A stretch of 6,026 nt of DNA from Chlamydiota bacterium (lineage in GTDB: Bacteria > Auribacterota > UBA3054 > B51-G9). Under the pieces are notes generated by a model. The model had not been told where the DNA came from. It worked only from the letters and a program-made list of their open reading frames with translations, and searched no databases. The DNA is taken from the NCBI GenBank assembly GCA_003648225.1, contig QMOL01000196.1:1-6026 (forward strand), given 5' to 3'. Below are positions 1 to 5,949 of this stretch, in pieces; position 1 is the stretch's first letter, and every line of letters begins with the position of its first letter. The position numbers and the translations under genes are program-made.

Positions 1-2309
1 AAAAATTCATGGTCAAGCCCGAGCCCTCCGGCTGTTCCTCCTCCCTGCAAAGTTCCGCGTTCAGGATGACCTACATAATATTTACGATACCCGCCTTCCG
101 CCTGGACTTCATCGAACCATTTGATAATTTCTTTTAGTCGTTTCCAGGCATTATCCGGACCATAAACTTTTATGCGCGCCATAAGGTCGTGAAAAGAGAA
201 TCCTAATACTGCACCGCCATCTTGAACTTGTCCGCCAAATGTTATGCTTTCAGGCCCCGACCATGCGTAAGAATAGTAATCAATATTTCTTTTTGTTGTT
301 GCGCGAGGAGCACATCTCCAACTATAAATATCTTCGCCTTTCGATGTGTCTGTTTCAACAATTCTTTTTCCGCTAATCCAATCCATAACTTCTTTAGCCT
401 GCTCATTTTTTGCCAAGCCATAATAAATTGCTTCACAGTTGACAAAAGTGTAACCGTAATCATGTGCTTTACCTTCAACATCTACTGCAGCGACAAATCT
501 ACCGGTTTTTTCATTCCAAAATCTTTTGTTTGAAGAAGTTTTTACCATATCAGCCAGATGAGAAAGATTTTTATATGATATTTTATCCGGACTGTCCGGA
601 ATTTTCCATTCCGGATGATTCGCAATTTCAAGTTCCAATTTTGCCATGTTTCGCGCGGCATCATAAAAATAAATCGTTGCAAGAGTATCATAACCGCCAA
701 ACGGCATTAAATCCCAATAATTATTCCCAATACCGATTCCGTATCTGATTGTTTTTTTTCCATTTTTATAAATAAGACCACTTCGACCGTCATGTCCAAT
801 CCAAGGTGTAAAAACGCATTTGTTCGATACAATTTGAAATTCTGTAATAGCGTAATGTAATGCCTTCCGCATTCTTTCTATGTTTTTTTTCAAAAAATCC
901 CTGTCATCCGTCCACCAAAAATAATCACACGCGGCGCTTACGTAAACAGAATTGTTTATGTTATGCCTTGTGTCAACTGCAGCGCTTACAGCGACAATAA
1001 TAATTTTATCTCCTTGTTTATTATCAAAAGAAATCTTATATTGAGTGATTGTATCTTTAACATCATAAGCTTTGCATTTCGAGAGATCTGCAATTGAACA
1101 TATTACTTCACCGCGCTTGACAGCATTTTTTATATCATCAAAATATACTTTGCGTTCATCATTGAATTTATTATTCTTAGCAGTTTTCCATTGTATGTAT
1201 GGTTTCGAACTTTCGTTAAACTTTTCGTTAATCCATTCCAATCGAACAAGTGGGGATACTAACGCGCTGATTTTAAATTCAGGTGTCTCAAGTGCAGCAT
1301 TTCTTTTTGTCATTTTAACCGACCAGCCGCGATTTTTATCAAGATTAATGGTTTTTATTCCATGAAGAATAAACTTGTCAATGTTTTCCTCAAGCGGAAT
1401 TCCCCAGCTCTTCGCAGGAGATCTCGCAAGCGAAAAATGCCAGCCAATTCCTCTATTTTGCATCCAATGCGGAAACGGCCAGCCGGCAGGGTGTCCAAGA
1501 CCGCGATGTTGTGTCGTATTAACATATCCATCGGGCAGAATATTTTTTTTCAAAAAATCCCGCTTGAAATTACTTCTGATACTTCTCGACTGATCGTCCG
1601 ACATTGCAGGCCACAGCATTGATTGCGTTAGCCACTTATCCCAGATATTTGCAAGTAAACCTTTTATGCGATAGTGAAGTTTAAACATTTTTTTTAGTGA
1701 AATCATTTCCTTAGTATAACCCGGCACCGAAAAGGTTGGAAAACTGCTATCGTTATCCGGCAACAAAATAACTCCCCAGGGTTTGCAGCCGTAAATTCCA
1801 AGAGCCACCGCGTTTTTCCAGCTGGAATCATTAAAGTCGATATTTTTCCAGCCAAGCGTATCTCTTTTTGATACCTTCCATTTTGTATCAATAGGAATTA
1901 TTACATTCTTATCATTTTCGAATTTTATTACTATTTTCCCAATCAGACCTGCATAACGTTTCGAGTTTTCGACTTCAAATGCGGCAACATTTTTCCCTTG
2001 CCGGAGTTTTGACATCAAATGATAAACTGCAACATCATTTTTATTTTCATTTGCGCCGCACAATTTTCCGTTAAGATAAAACCTGCCTTTATCATCACTT
2101 GTAAAAATAACAAAAGCGTCTTTTATTTTTTTGTTTTGCGGAAATGAAAATTCTTTGCGAAAATAAAGCTCGACCGCAACTTTGTTTTTCGCATGATAAA
2201 CTTCAGACCAGACCCACGGCAAATTGTCGAGATTTTTTTCGGCATTGATGTATGGATAGCAAATATTTGTCATAATTAAGGTTAATAAAAGTGTAATAAT
2301 TTTTTTCAT
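1..2309 (-). CDS. Secreted six-hairpin glycosidase-like protein (partial, C-terminus beyond window)
   Basis: The frame is open from ATG at 2309 to base 1 with no stop: 769 codons, and I checked the phase at several points along it. Residues 1-23 look like a signal peptide (two Lys, a hydrophobic stretch IITLLLTLIM, probable cut near INA/EKN), so the product should be exported. Residues about 30-180 resemble the galactose-binding-like beta-sandwich of alpha-L-rhamnosidases and beta-glycosidases (SDDKGRFYLNGKLCG at 71-85; FNDSSW at 159-164). Residues about 225 onward look like an (alpha/alpha)6 barrel: WWTDDRDFL 465-473, NYWDLMPFGGYD 530-541, a Gly/Gln-rich stretch QDGGAVLGFSFHDL 696-709, and EGGYRKYY 738-745 followed by GGGTAGGLGLDHEF at the edge. 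Substrate is probably a plant or algal glycan (inference). The CAZy family is not certain; rhamnosidase-like (GH78/GH106 type) is the nearest guess. I see no Shine-Dalgarno sequence. It is divergent from the 2539 gene. Confidence 0.85.
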   Translation of the reverse strand, partial: MKKIITLLLTLIMTNICYPYINAEKNLDNLPWVWSEVYHAKNKVAVELYFRKEFSFPQNKKIKDAFVIFTSDDKGRFYLNGKLCGANENKNDVAVYHLMSKLRQGKNVAAFEVENSKRYAGLIGKIVIKFENDKNVIIPIDTKWKVSKRDTLGWKNIDFNDSSWKNAVALGIYGCKPWGVILLPDNDSSFPTFSVPGYTKEMISLKKMFKLHYRIKGLLANIWDKWLTQSMLWPAMSDDQSRSIRSNFKRDFLKKNILPDGYVNTTQHRGLGHPAGWPFPHWMQNRGIGWHFSLARSPAKSWGIPLEENIDKFILHGIKTINLDKNRGWSVKMTKRNAALETPEFKISALVSPLVRLEWINEKFNESSKPYIQWKTAKNNKFNDERKVYFDDIKNAVKRGEVICSIADLSKCKAYDVKDTITQYKISFDNKQGDKIIIVAVSAAVDTRHNINNSVYVSAACDYFWWTDDRDFLKKNIERMRKALHYAITEFQIVSNKCVFTPWIGHDGRSGLIYKNGKKTIRYGIGIGNNYWDLMPFGGYDTLATIYFYDAARNMAKLELEIANHPEWKIPDSPDKISYKNLSHLADMVKTSSNKRFWNEKTGRFVAAVDVEGKAHDYGYTFVNCEAIYYGLAKNEQAKEVMDWISGKRIVETDTSKGEDIYSWRCAPRATTKRNIDYYSYAWSGPESITFGGQVQDGGAVLGFSFHDLMARIKVYGPDNAWKRLKEIIKWFDEVQAEGGYRKYYVGHPERGTLQGGGTAGGLGLDHEF

Positions 2310-2357
2310 ACAAAGTTATATGGTAAGTTTTGTTATTTTTGTTAATCCGGTTGTTTT

Positions 2358-2393
2358 AAAATATTATACAAAATATTATACAAAATATTATTC
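2358..2393. repeat. Three 12-bp AT-rich tandem repeats in the divergent promoter region
   Basis: The unit AAAATATTATAC occurs at 2358-2369 and 2370-2381, and with one mismatch (TTC for TAC at the end) at 2382-2393. On the minus strand the first two copies each contain TATAAT. The middle one sits 17 bases from a TTGCTA -35 box, so the array forms part of the leftward promoter. It may arise from slippage and could vary in copy number. Confidence 0.85.
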
Positions 2394-2403
2394 GTTATAG
2401 CAA
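2375..2403 (-). promoter_or_regulatory. Leftward sigma70-like promoter of the glycosidase-like gene
   Basis: Read on the minus strand, TTGCTA (2403-2398; four of six consensus bases) is followed after exactly 17 bases by a perfect TATAAT (2380-2375). This predicts a start near 2368 and a leader of about 58 bases before the ATG at 2309. The -10 box lies inside the second of three 12-bp tandem repeats. The prediction rests on sequence match only. Confidence 0.55.
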
Positions 2404-2432
2404 TACATTAAACAAAAAATTATGTTAGAAAC

Positions 2433-2467
2433 TTGACACAAATTATCATGGCTGCTTTGACAAATTA
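2433..2467 (+). repeat. Duplicated TTGACA-(CA)-AATTA direct repeat upstream of the propeller gene
   Basis: TTGACACAAATTA at 2433-2445 is repeated as TTGACAAATTA at 2457-2467, differing by a two-base insertion and offset by 24 bases. The second copy supplies the -35 box of the rightward promoter. The first has no -10 box at a suitable distance. It may be a regulator-binding repeat or a chance duplication; I recognise no known operator. Confidence 0.4.
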
Positions 2468-2485
2468 CAATTAGAATGTTATAAT
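2457..2485 (+). promoter_or_regulatory. Rightward consensus sigma70 promoter with extended -10, driving the propeller/BioD-DRTGG pair
   Basis: TTGACA at 2457-2462, a 17-base spacer and TATAAT at 2480-2485 match the sigma70 consensus at all twelve positions and at the preferred spacing. TGT at 2477-2479 adds the extended -10 element (TGn). Transcription should start near 2492, giving a leader of about 47 bases before the ATG at 2539. A promoter this strong is often held in check by a repressor, and the repeated TTGACA element just upstream could be involved. No Shine-Dalgarno sequence is visible in the leader. Confidence 0.8.
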
Positions 2486-2538
2486 ATTCAAAAGTAAAAT
2501 AGTTGTAACTAATTCTTAAAATCTCACATCTGAAAATT

Positions 2539-3768
2539 ATGAATATAATTTATACTCTCAAAAAACACGCTTTTTTATTTTTATTGTCATTAACTACCGG
2601 TCTCGCTTTTGCAGATATTGATTATACAAATCTACACAGTTTTGTCGGCGGCGCAGGTGATGGTTTAAATCCTGATGGAGGTCTTATTGTTGACAACGGC
2701 ACTCTTTACGGAATGACACCATACGGAGGTTCTAATAATAGTTATTATGGTGTAGTTTTTAAAATGAATATTGACGGCAGTCATTTTATTACTCTACATG
2801 AATTTTCTAATAGCGCCGGTGATGGTGGTGTTCCCACTGATGGCCATCTTGTTCTTTTAGGTAATTATTTATATGGAATGACATGGCGTGGTGGAACAAA
2901 TGATTATGGCGTGATTTTTAAAATAAGTACTAATGGTAATAGTTTTACAACTTTACACGAATTCTCTGGGGTAACTGACGATGGTGTACGACCACGCGGT
3001 TCACTTATTACAGTCGATAATGTATTTTATGGAATAACACCCCAAGGCGGCTTAAGTAATAAAGGCAATATTTTTAAGATTGATATTAATGGTAATAATT
3101 TTAATACCATCCATAACTTTCCTGAAAATTCTAATGATGGATATCAACCGTTTTCTTCTCTTACTTTTATCAATAATAAACTATATGGAATGACATATCG
3201 TGGCGGAACAAATGATCTTGGAATTGTTTTTCGATGTGATATTAACGGCGCAAACTATACAAACATCCACTCCTTCTCGGGTTCTCCAAGCGATGGGGCT
3301 AATCCTTATGATTCACTTACGTTTTACGAAAACAAATTATATGGAGTTACATATTATGGAGGTTTATACAATCTTGGCGCAATATTTAAAATGGATATCG
3401 ACGGGCAAAATTATACTAATATATATAGCTTTACCGATGGTATGAATAATGGAAAATATCCTGAAGCTTCAGTCGTGATTTTAGATGATGTTATTTATGG
3501 AACAGTATCAGATGACGCAATTTTCAAAATAGATATTAATGGTGGAAATTACAGCAATATTCATAACTTCATTTATGGTGGTTATGACGGGTACCATCCT
3601 ACTAAAGGGGCACTAGCTCTTTACAATGATGCTTTCTACGGTATGACAATATCCGGAGGAACAAATGGTGGGGGAGTTATTTTTAAACAATTAGTACCTG
3701 AAATTCCTGAGCCCTGTTTTTTATTATTCGGAATGTATTTTTTATTATTTATTTGGAAAAAATATTGA
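2539..3768 (+). CDS. Secreted seven-repeat (GloVer-type) putative beta-propeller with PEP-CTERM sorting tail
   Basis: This 409-residue protein has three parts. Residues 1-25 are a signal peptide (KKH, then AFLFLLSLTT, likely cut LAFA/DID). Residues 27-385 hold seven repeats of about 52 residues, each built as (T/N)xHxF, an acidic Gly/Asp turn, a strand, YGMTxxGGTN, then G(V/I)(I/V)FKxDIDG. This pattern fits the GloVer repeat family known from Verrucomicrobia and Gloeobacter; seven units suggest a seven-bladed propeller (inference). Residues 390-409 are PEP, a hydrophobic segment and a final KKY, as in PEP-CTERM proteins, which an exosortase cuts and anchors during export. A membrane- or surface-bound binding or scaffold role is plausible, but substrate and partners are unknown. 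The sixth repeat is six residues short. Translation starts without a visible Shine-Dalgarno sequence. The stop is one base from the next gene's start, so the two are probably cotranscribed. Confidence 0.9.
   Translation: MNIIYTLKKHAFLFLLSLTTGLAFADIDYTNLHSFVGGAGDGLNPDGGLIVDNGTLYGMTPYGGSNNSYYGVVFKMNIDGSHFITLHEFSNSAGDGGVPTDGHLVLLGNYLYGMTWRGGTNDYGVIFKISTNGNSFTTLHEFSGVTDDGVRPRGSLITVDNVFYGITPQGGLSNKGNIFKIDINGNNFNTIHNFPENSNDGYQPFSSLTFINNKLYGMTYRGGTNDLGIVFRCDINGANYTNIHSFSGSPSDGANPYDSLTFYENKLYGVTYYGGLYNLGAIFKMDIDGQNYTNIYSFTDGMNNGKYPEASVVILDDVIYGTVSDDAIFKIDINGGNYSNIHNFIYGGYDGYHPTKGALALYNDAFYGMTISGGTNGGGVIFKQLVPEIPEPCFLLFGMYFLLFIWKKY
2617..3693 (+). repeat. Seven in-frame GloVer-type repeats (about 52 residues each)
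   Basis: The repeat anchor (H/Y)(S/E/N)F falls at residues 33, 87, 140, 192, 244, 296 and 342, so spacings are 54, 53, 52, 52, 52 and 46. The closing FK/FR strand falls at 74, 127, 179, 231, 283, 329 and 382. Repeat six (residues 296-341) lacks the GG(T/L)xxxG loop: it reads YGTVSDDAIFK where the others read YGxTxxGG...G(I/V)(I/V)F. The repeats diverge clearly at DNA level, so the expansion is old. Confidence 0.85.
3706..3765 (+). other. PEP-CTERM (exosortase) sorting signal
   Basis: The last 20 codons encode Pro390-Glu391-Pro392, a hydrophobic segment (CFLLFGMYFLLFIW) and the terminal Lys-Lys-Tyr. This is the three-part layout of PEP-CTERM domains. Such tails occur in genomes that also encode an exosortase (EpsH/XrtA type); none is present in this window. 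The small-residue part is unusually bulky, with only Gly398 and Cys393, and a second PE (387-388) precedes the motif. Confidence 0.85.
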
Positions 3769-3769
3769 T

Positions 3770-4873
3770 ATGAAAATACCACGAATATTTATCGCCGCAA
3801 CAAAGCAGGACGAAGGAAAAACTACAGCCGCTCTTGGTCTTTTACTACATTTTAAAAAACATTTCTCGAATGTTGGTTTTATGAAACCCGTAGGCCAGAA
3901 GTTTGTTGAACTGGAATCAGGAACAAAAGTAGATAAAGATGTCTGGCTCGTACGTGAATCTTTTAACTTTAATGATGAAGCCGAATTGATGAGCCCGGTA
4001 ACCATCCCATCCGGATTTACAAAAGAATACATTGATAATCGTAAGCCCGAATTATTATCACAAAAAATAGTTGCCGCGTTTAAAAATTTATCAAAAAATA
4101 AAAATTTTATGCTGCTCGAAGGTACAGGCCATGCAGGTGTTGGTTCGGTAATCGACCTCTCAAACGCGCGTGTTGCAGAATTACTGAAAAGTCCTGTTAT
4201 TATTGTTTCATCAGGTGGAATAGGCAAGCCAATAGACGAAATAATGCTTAATGTCTCTCTTTTCAAGGAAAGAGGTGTTAAGATTGCCGGCGTTATTTTA
4301 AATAAAGTCATACCAAATAAACTTCAGCAAATTAAAGACTATGCAGGAAAAGCTCTCGCTTGGCACGGACTTGAGCTTCTCGGAGTCATTCCTTATGAAC
4401 CTTTGTTAAGCGAACCGACTTTAACAGAAGTCTGCCGAAAAGTAAAAGGTGAAGTTCTTTGCGGTAAAGATAAGTTATCAACATTATATTCAAATGCTGT
4501 TTTTGCCGCTGATTTTTCTTCAATTATTCCGGAGAAAATTAAAAATAAAACCCTCGTTGTTACTACAGGCTCTCAAACAGAATTACTTATCGCGTGTGTT
4601 AACGAAGAAAAAAGCACCGGAAATTTACACAACAAAATTTCCGGAATCTTACTCGTTGACGGAATTAAACCCAAACAGCATATAACTAAGTTTCTGAAAT
4701 CTGCAGGAATTCCAGTCGTTATAACTGAAATGAGCGCTTTTGACGCAACAGCAAAAGTATCATCAATGGTCGCAAAAACTCAACCGGGTAATCCTGAAAA
4801 AATTGAAAAAATTGAGAAATTGTTTGACGAATATGTGAATTTAGAAAAAATAATTGAGAAAGCAAGTTCATAG
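3770..4873 (+). CDS. BioD-like P-loop plus DRTGG-domain protein (phosphotransacetylase N-terminal-like, no catalytic domain)
   Basis: At 367 residues, this corresponds to the N-terminal part of long phosphate acetyltransferases (COG0857 type). Residues 4-210 form a BioD/cobyrinate-synthase-like P-loop domain: a nucleotide-binding loop ATKQDEGKTT at 10-19 with Lys17/Thr18, FMKPVGQK 37-44, EGTGHAGVGSVIDLSNA 117-133, VSSGGIGKPIDE 146-157 and GVILNKV 174-180. Residues about 215-340 resemble a DRTGG domain (LVVTTGSQTELLIAC 262-276, GILLVDGIKP 292-301), although the DRTGG motif itself is not kept. A C-terminal FDEYVNLEKI helix follows. The PTA_PTB transferase domain that would make acetyl phosphate is absent here and downstream in the window, so a regulatory or nucleotide-binding role is more likely than acetyl transfer (inference). 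No signal peptide, so cytoplasmic. The ATG is one base past the upstream stop (TGATATG), which suggests translational coupling. Dethiobiotin synthetase is the main alternative, but the DRTGG part argues against it. Confidence 0.85.
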   Translation: MKIPRIFIAATKQDEGKTTAALGLLLHFKKHFSNVGFMKPVGQKFVELESGTKVDKDVWLVRESFNFNDEAELMSPVTIPSGFTKEYIDNRKPELLSQKIVAAFKNLSKNKNFMLLEGTGHAGVGSVIDLSNARVAELLKSPVIIVSSGGIGKPIDEIMLNVSLFKERGVKIAGVILNKVIPNKLQQIKDYAGKALAWHGLELLGVIPYEPLLSEPTLTEVCRKVKGEVLCGKDKLSTLYSNAVFAADFSSIIPEKIKNKTLVVTTGSQTELLIACVNEEKSTGNLHNKISGILLVDGIKPKQHITKFLKSAGIPVVITEMSAFDATAKVSSMVAKTQPGNPEKIEKIEKLFDEYVNLEKIIEKASS

Positions 4874-4981
4874 GGGCAGACATGCGGGCTACCCTTTAGT
4901 CAGTTATTTGTCGGAAGCTCCGGCGAAAAGAGGATTAACCGTTATTCACAAATTACGGACTCCCTTTTCCCCCATATAAAA
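4874..4981. other. Noncoding spacer with a locally GC-richer segment
   Basis: These 108 bases between the BioD-DRTGG stop and the terminator contain no credible gene on either strand. The first 60 bases (runs such as GGGGCAGAC, GCGGGCTACCC and GAAGCTCCGGCG) are clearly richer in G and C than the coding DNA around them. Only weak short stems can be drawn (GGG/CCC; CGGA-AGC-TCCG near 4912-4922). It may be an mRNA 3' untranslated region, a repeat relic or a small RNA; nothing decides among these. Confidence 0.4.
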
Positions 4982-5016
4982 AGACGCCTGACATCAACAT
5001 CTGACATCAGGCGTCT
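4982..5016. terminator. Bidirectional intrinsic terminator between convergent genes
   Basis: AGACGCCTGA (4982-4991) and TCAGGCGTCT (5007-5016) form a perfect 10-bp stem around a 15-base loop. On the minus strand the stem is followed directly by TTTTTATATGG, so it should stop transcripts of the FKBP gene, whose stop codon lies about 40 bases upstream. On the plus strand it is followed by AATTTTTATAAC, so it can also end the 2539-4873 transcript. The loop holds part of a direct repeat of CTGACATCA (4988-4996 and 5001-5009). Confidence 0.9.
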
Positions 5017-5055
5017 AATTTTTATAACTTTATTTTAGAATTATTTTTCGGCTTT

Positions 5056-5847
5056 TTATTGCCAATCAACTTTTTTTGCTGCTGCAGGTTCTACCGCTTT
5101 TTTAGCTTTTTCAGCTTTCTTAATTTCTTTCAGTTCAACATCAAAAATAAGTGTAGCGTCCGGGCCGATGTCTTTACCTGCTCCGCGTTCGCCGTAAGCA
5201 AGATCTGAAGGAATAAACAATTTAAGTTTGCTGCCCGGTTTCATTAATTTCAAAGCTTCTGTCCATCCTTTGATTACGCCTTTAACAGGGAAAGTTGCAG
5301 GTTGACCACGATCGTAAGAACTGTCAAATTTGGTTCCGTCTATAAGTGTACCGGTATAATCAACTGAAACGATATCATCATCGGTAGGAAAATCTCCTTT
5401 ACCTTCTTTGATAACGATGTACTGAAGACCGCTTGGAGTAGTTTTAACGCCTGGTTTTTTCTTATTATCGGCGAGGAATTTTTCACCTTCAGCTTTATTC
5501 TTTTTACCTTGTTCAGCCATTTTTTCTTTCTGCTTTTCCATCATTACTTTTTGTTTTGCCATCATCTCTTTCTGGAATTGCATCATGATCTTCTGAATTT
5601 CTTCCTTTGTAAACATTGGTTTCGCATCAGTCAAACCGGCTTTCAATCCTTTTGCAAGAAGCGCCTGGTCAACGTCAAGTTCCATCTGTTTAAAATTCCC
5701 ACCCATGTCAAGTCCGATACAATAGCTTACTTTCTGCATTTGTGAAAGTTCTTTTGCCGGCGCTGCAGCTTTAGCTTCTTCTTTTGCCGCGAGGGCTGTT
5801 CCCGCGATTAGTGCGATTGTCATTGCAACTGTTACTACATTTCTCAT
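5056..5847 (-). CDS. Secreted Mip/FkpA-like FKBP-type peptidyl-prolyl cis-trans isomerase
   Basis: This 263-residue protein catalyses cis-trans isomerisation of Xaa-Pro bonds, probably helping exported proteins fold in the periplasm. Residues 1-20 are a signal peptide (ALA/AKE cut) without a lipobox cysteine. Residues 33-75 match the FKBP N-terminal dimerisation domain (KVSYCIGLDMGGNFK 39-53). Residues 80-130 form a long charged helix with methionine-rich heptads. Residues 137-243 are the FKBP catalytic domain. By alignment with FKBP12, the binding-pocket residues are all present: Tyr164, Phe174, Asp175, Phe186, Val191, Ile192, Trp195, Tyr218 and Phe235. A Lys/Ala-rich tail (243-260) follows. 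Overall layout and length fit Mip/FkpA. The start is supported by AAGGAG seven bases upstream. It is convergent with the BioD-DRTGG gene and ends at the shared terminator. Confidence 0.95.
   Translation of the reverse strand: MRNVVTVAMTIALIAGTALAAKEEAKAAAPAKELSQMQKVSYCIGLDMGGNFKQMELDVDQALLAKGLKAGLTDAKPMFTKEEIQKIMMQFQKEMMAKQKVMMEKQKEKMAEQGKKNKAEGEKFLADNKKKPGVKTTPSGLQYIVIKEGKGDFPTDDDIVSVDYTGTLIDGTKFDSSYDRGQPATFPVKGVIKGWTEALKLMKPGSKLKLFIPSDLAYGERGAGKDIGPDATLIFDVELKEIKKAEKAKKAVEPAAAKKVDWQ
5509..5592 (-). repeat. Methionine-rich heptad repeat in the FKBP linker helix
   Basis: Residues 86-113 are four consecutive heptads of the form K-x-M-M-x-x-Q: Lys at 86, 93, 100, 107; Met pairs at 88-89, 95-96, 102-103, then Met110; Gln at 92, 99, 106, 113. 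In DNA, the Met-Met pairs appear on the plus strand as CATCAT at 5539, 5560 and 5581, exactly 21 bases apart. This looks like growth of the linker helix by duplication of 21-bp units. Confidence 0.85.
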
Positions 5848-5854
5848 TTTTTTA

Positions 5855-5860
5855 CTCCTT
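5855..5860 (-). promoter_or_regulatory. Strong Shine-Dalgarno sequence of the FKBP gene
   Basis: AAGGAG on the minus strand sits seven bases before the ATG at 5847. It fixes the start codon and shows that the host ribosome uses Shine-Dalgarno pairing, although the other three genes here have no clear one. Confidence 0.85.
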
Positions 5861-5916
5861 GTCTTGTTTATTAGAGATTTAATTACTTTTCATGTTTGTT
5901 TCTTCCTTTTACCCAT

Positions 5917-5943
5917 AAATTTGATTTCGCAGAATTCAAATTT
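5917..5943. other. AT-rich inverted repeat in the FKBP leader
   Basis: AAATTTGA (5917-5924) and TCAAATTT (5936-5943) can pair over 8 bp with an 11-base loop. It lies about 70 bases upstream of the FKBP start. There is no adjoining T-run on the minus strand, so it does not look like a terminator. It could be an operator or a leader hairpin. Confidence 0.45.
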
Positions 5944-5949
5944 CCTCAG

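Noticed and set aside
222..1622. Several plus-strand frames of 72-103 codons and one minus-strand frame of 79 codons
   Set aside because: All lie within the continuous 769-codon minus-strand frame and have Phe/Cys/Ser-rich translations typical of antisense shadows.
1703..1891. A 62-codon minus-strand frame
   Set aside because: It is in a different phase from the large glycosidase-like frame that covers the same bases and shows protein-family features.
2358..2393. CRISPR array or origin iterons
   Set aside because: The units are contiguous 12-mers without spacers and sit in a promoter; no replication gene or cas gene is nearby.
3745..4311. A 188-codon open frame on the minus strand across the BioD-DRTGG gene
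   Set aside because: It is fully overlapped by a well-supported plus-strand gene with recognisable domains, and its own translation is Ser/Thr/Phe-rich with no recognisable motif.
3770..4873. Dethiobiotin synthetase (bioD) or complete phosphate acetyltransferase
   Set aside because: The extra DRTGG-like domain does not fit BioD, there are no biotin genes nearby, and the catalytic PTA_PTB domain is missing.
5509..5745. A 78-codon plus-strand frame rich in Phe and His
   Set aside because: It is the antisense of the Lys/Met-rich FKBP linker; its composition is explained by that.
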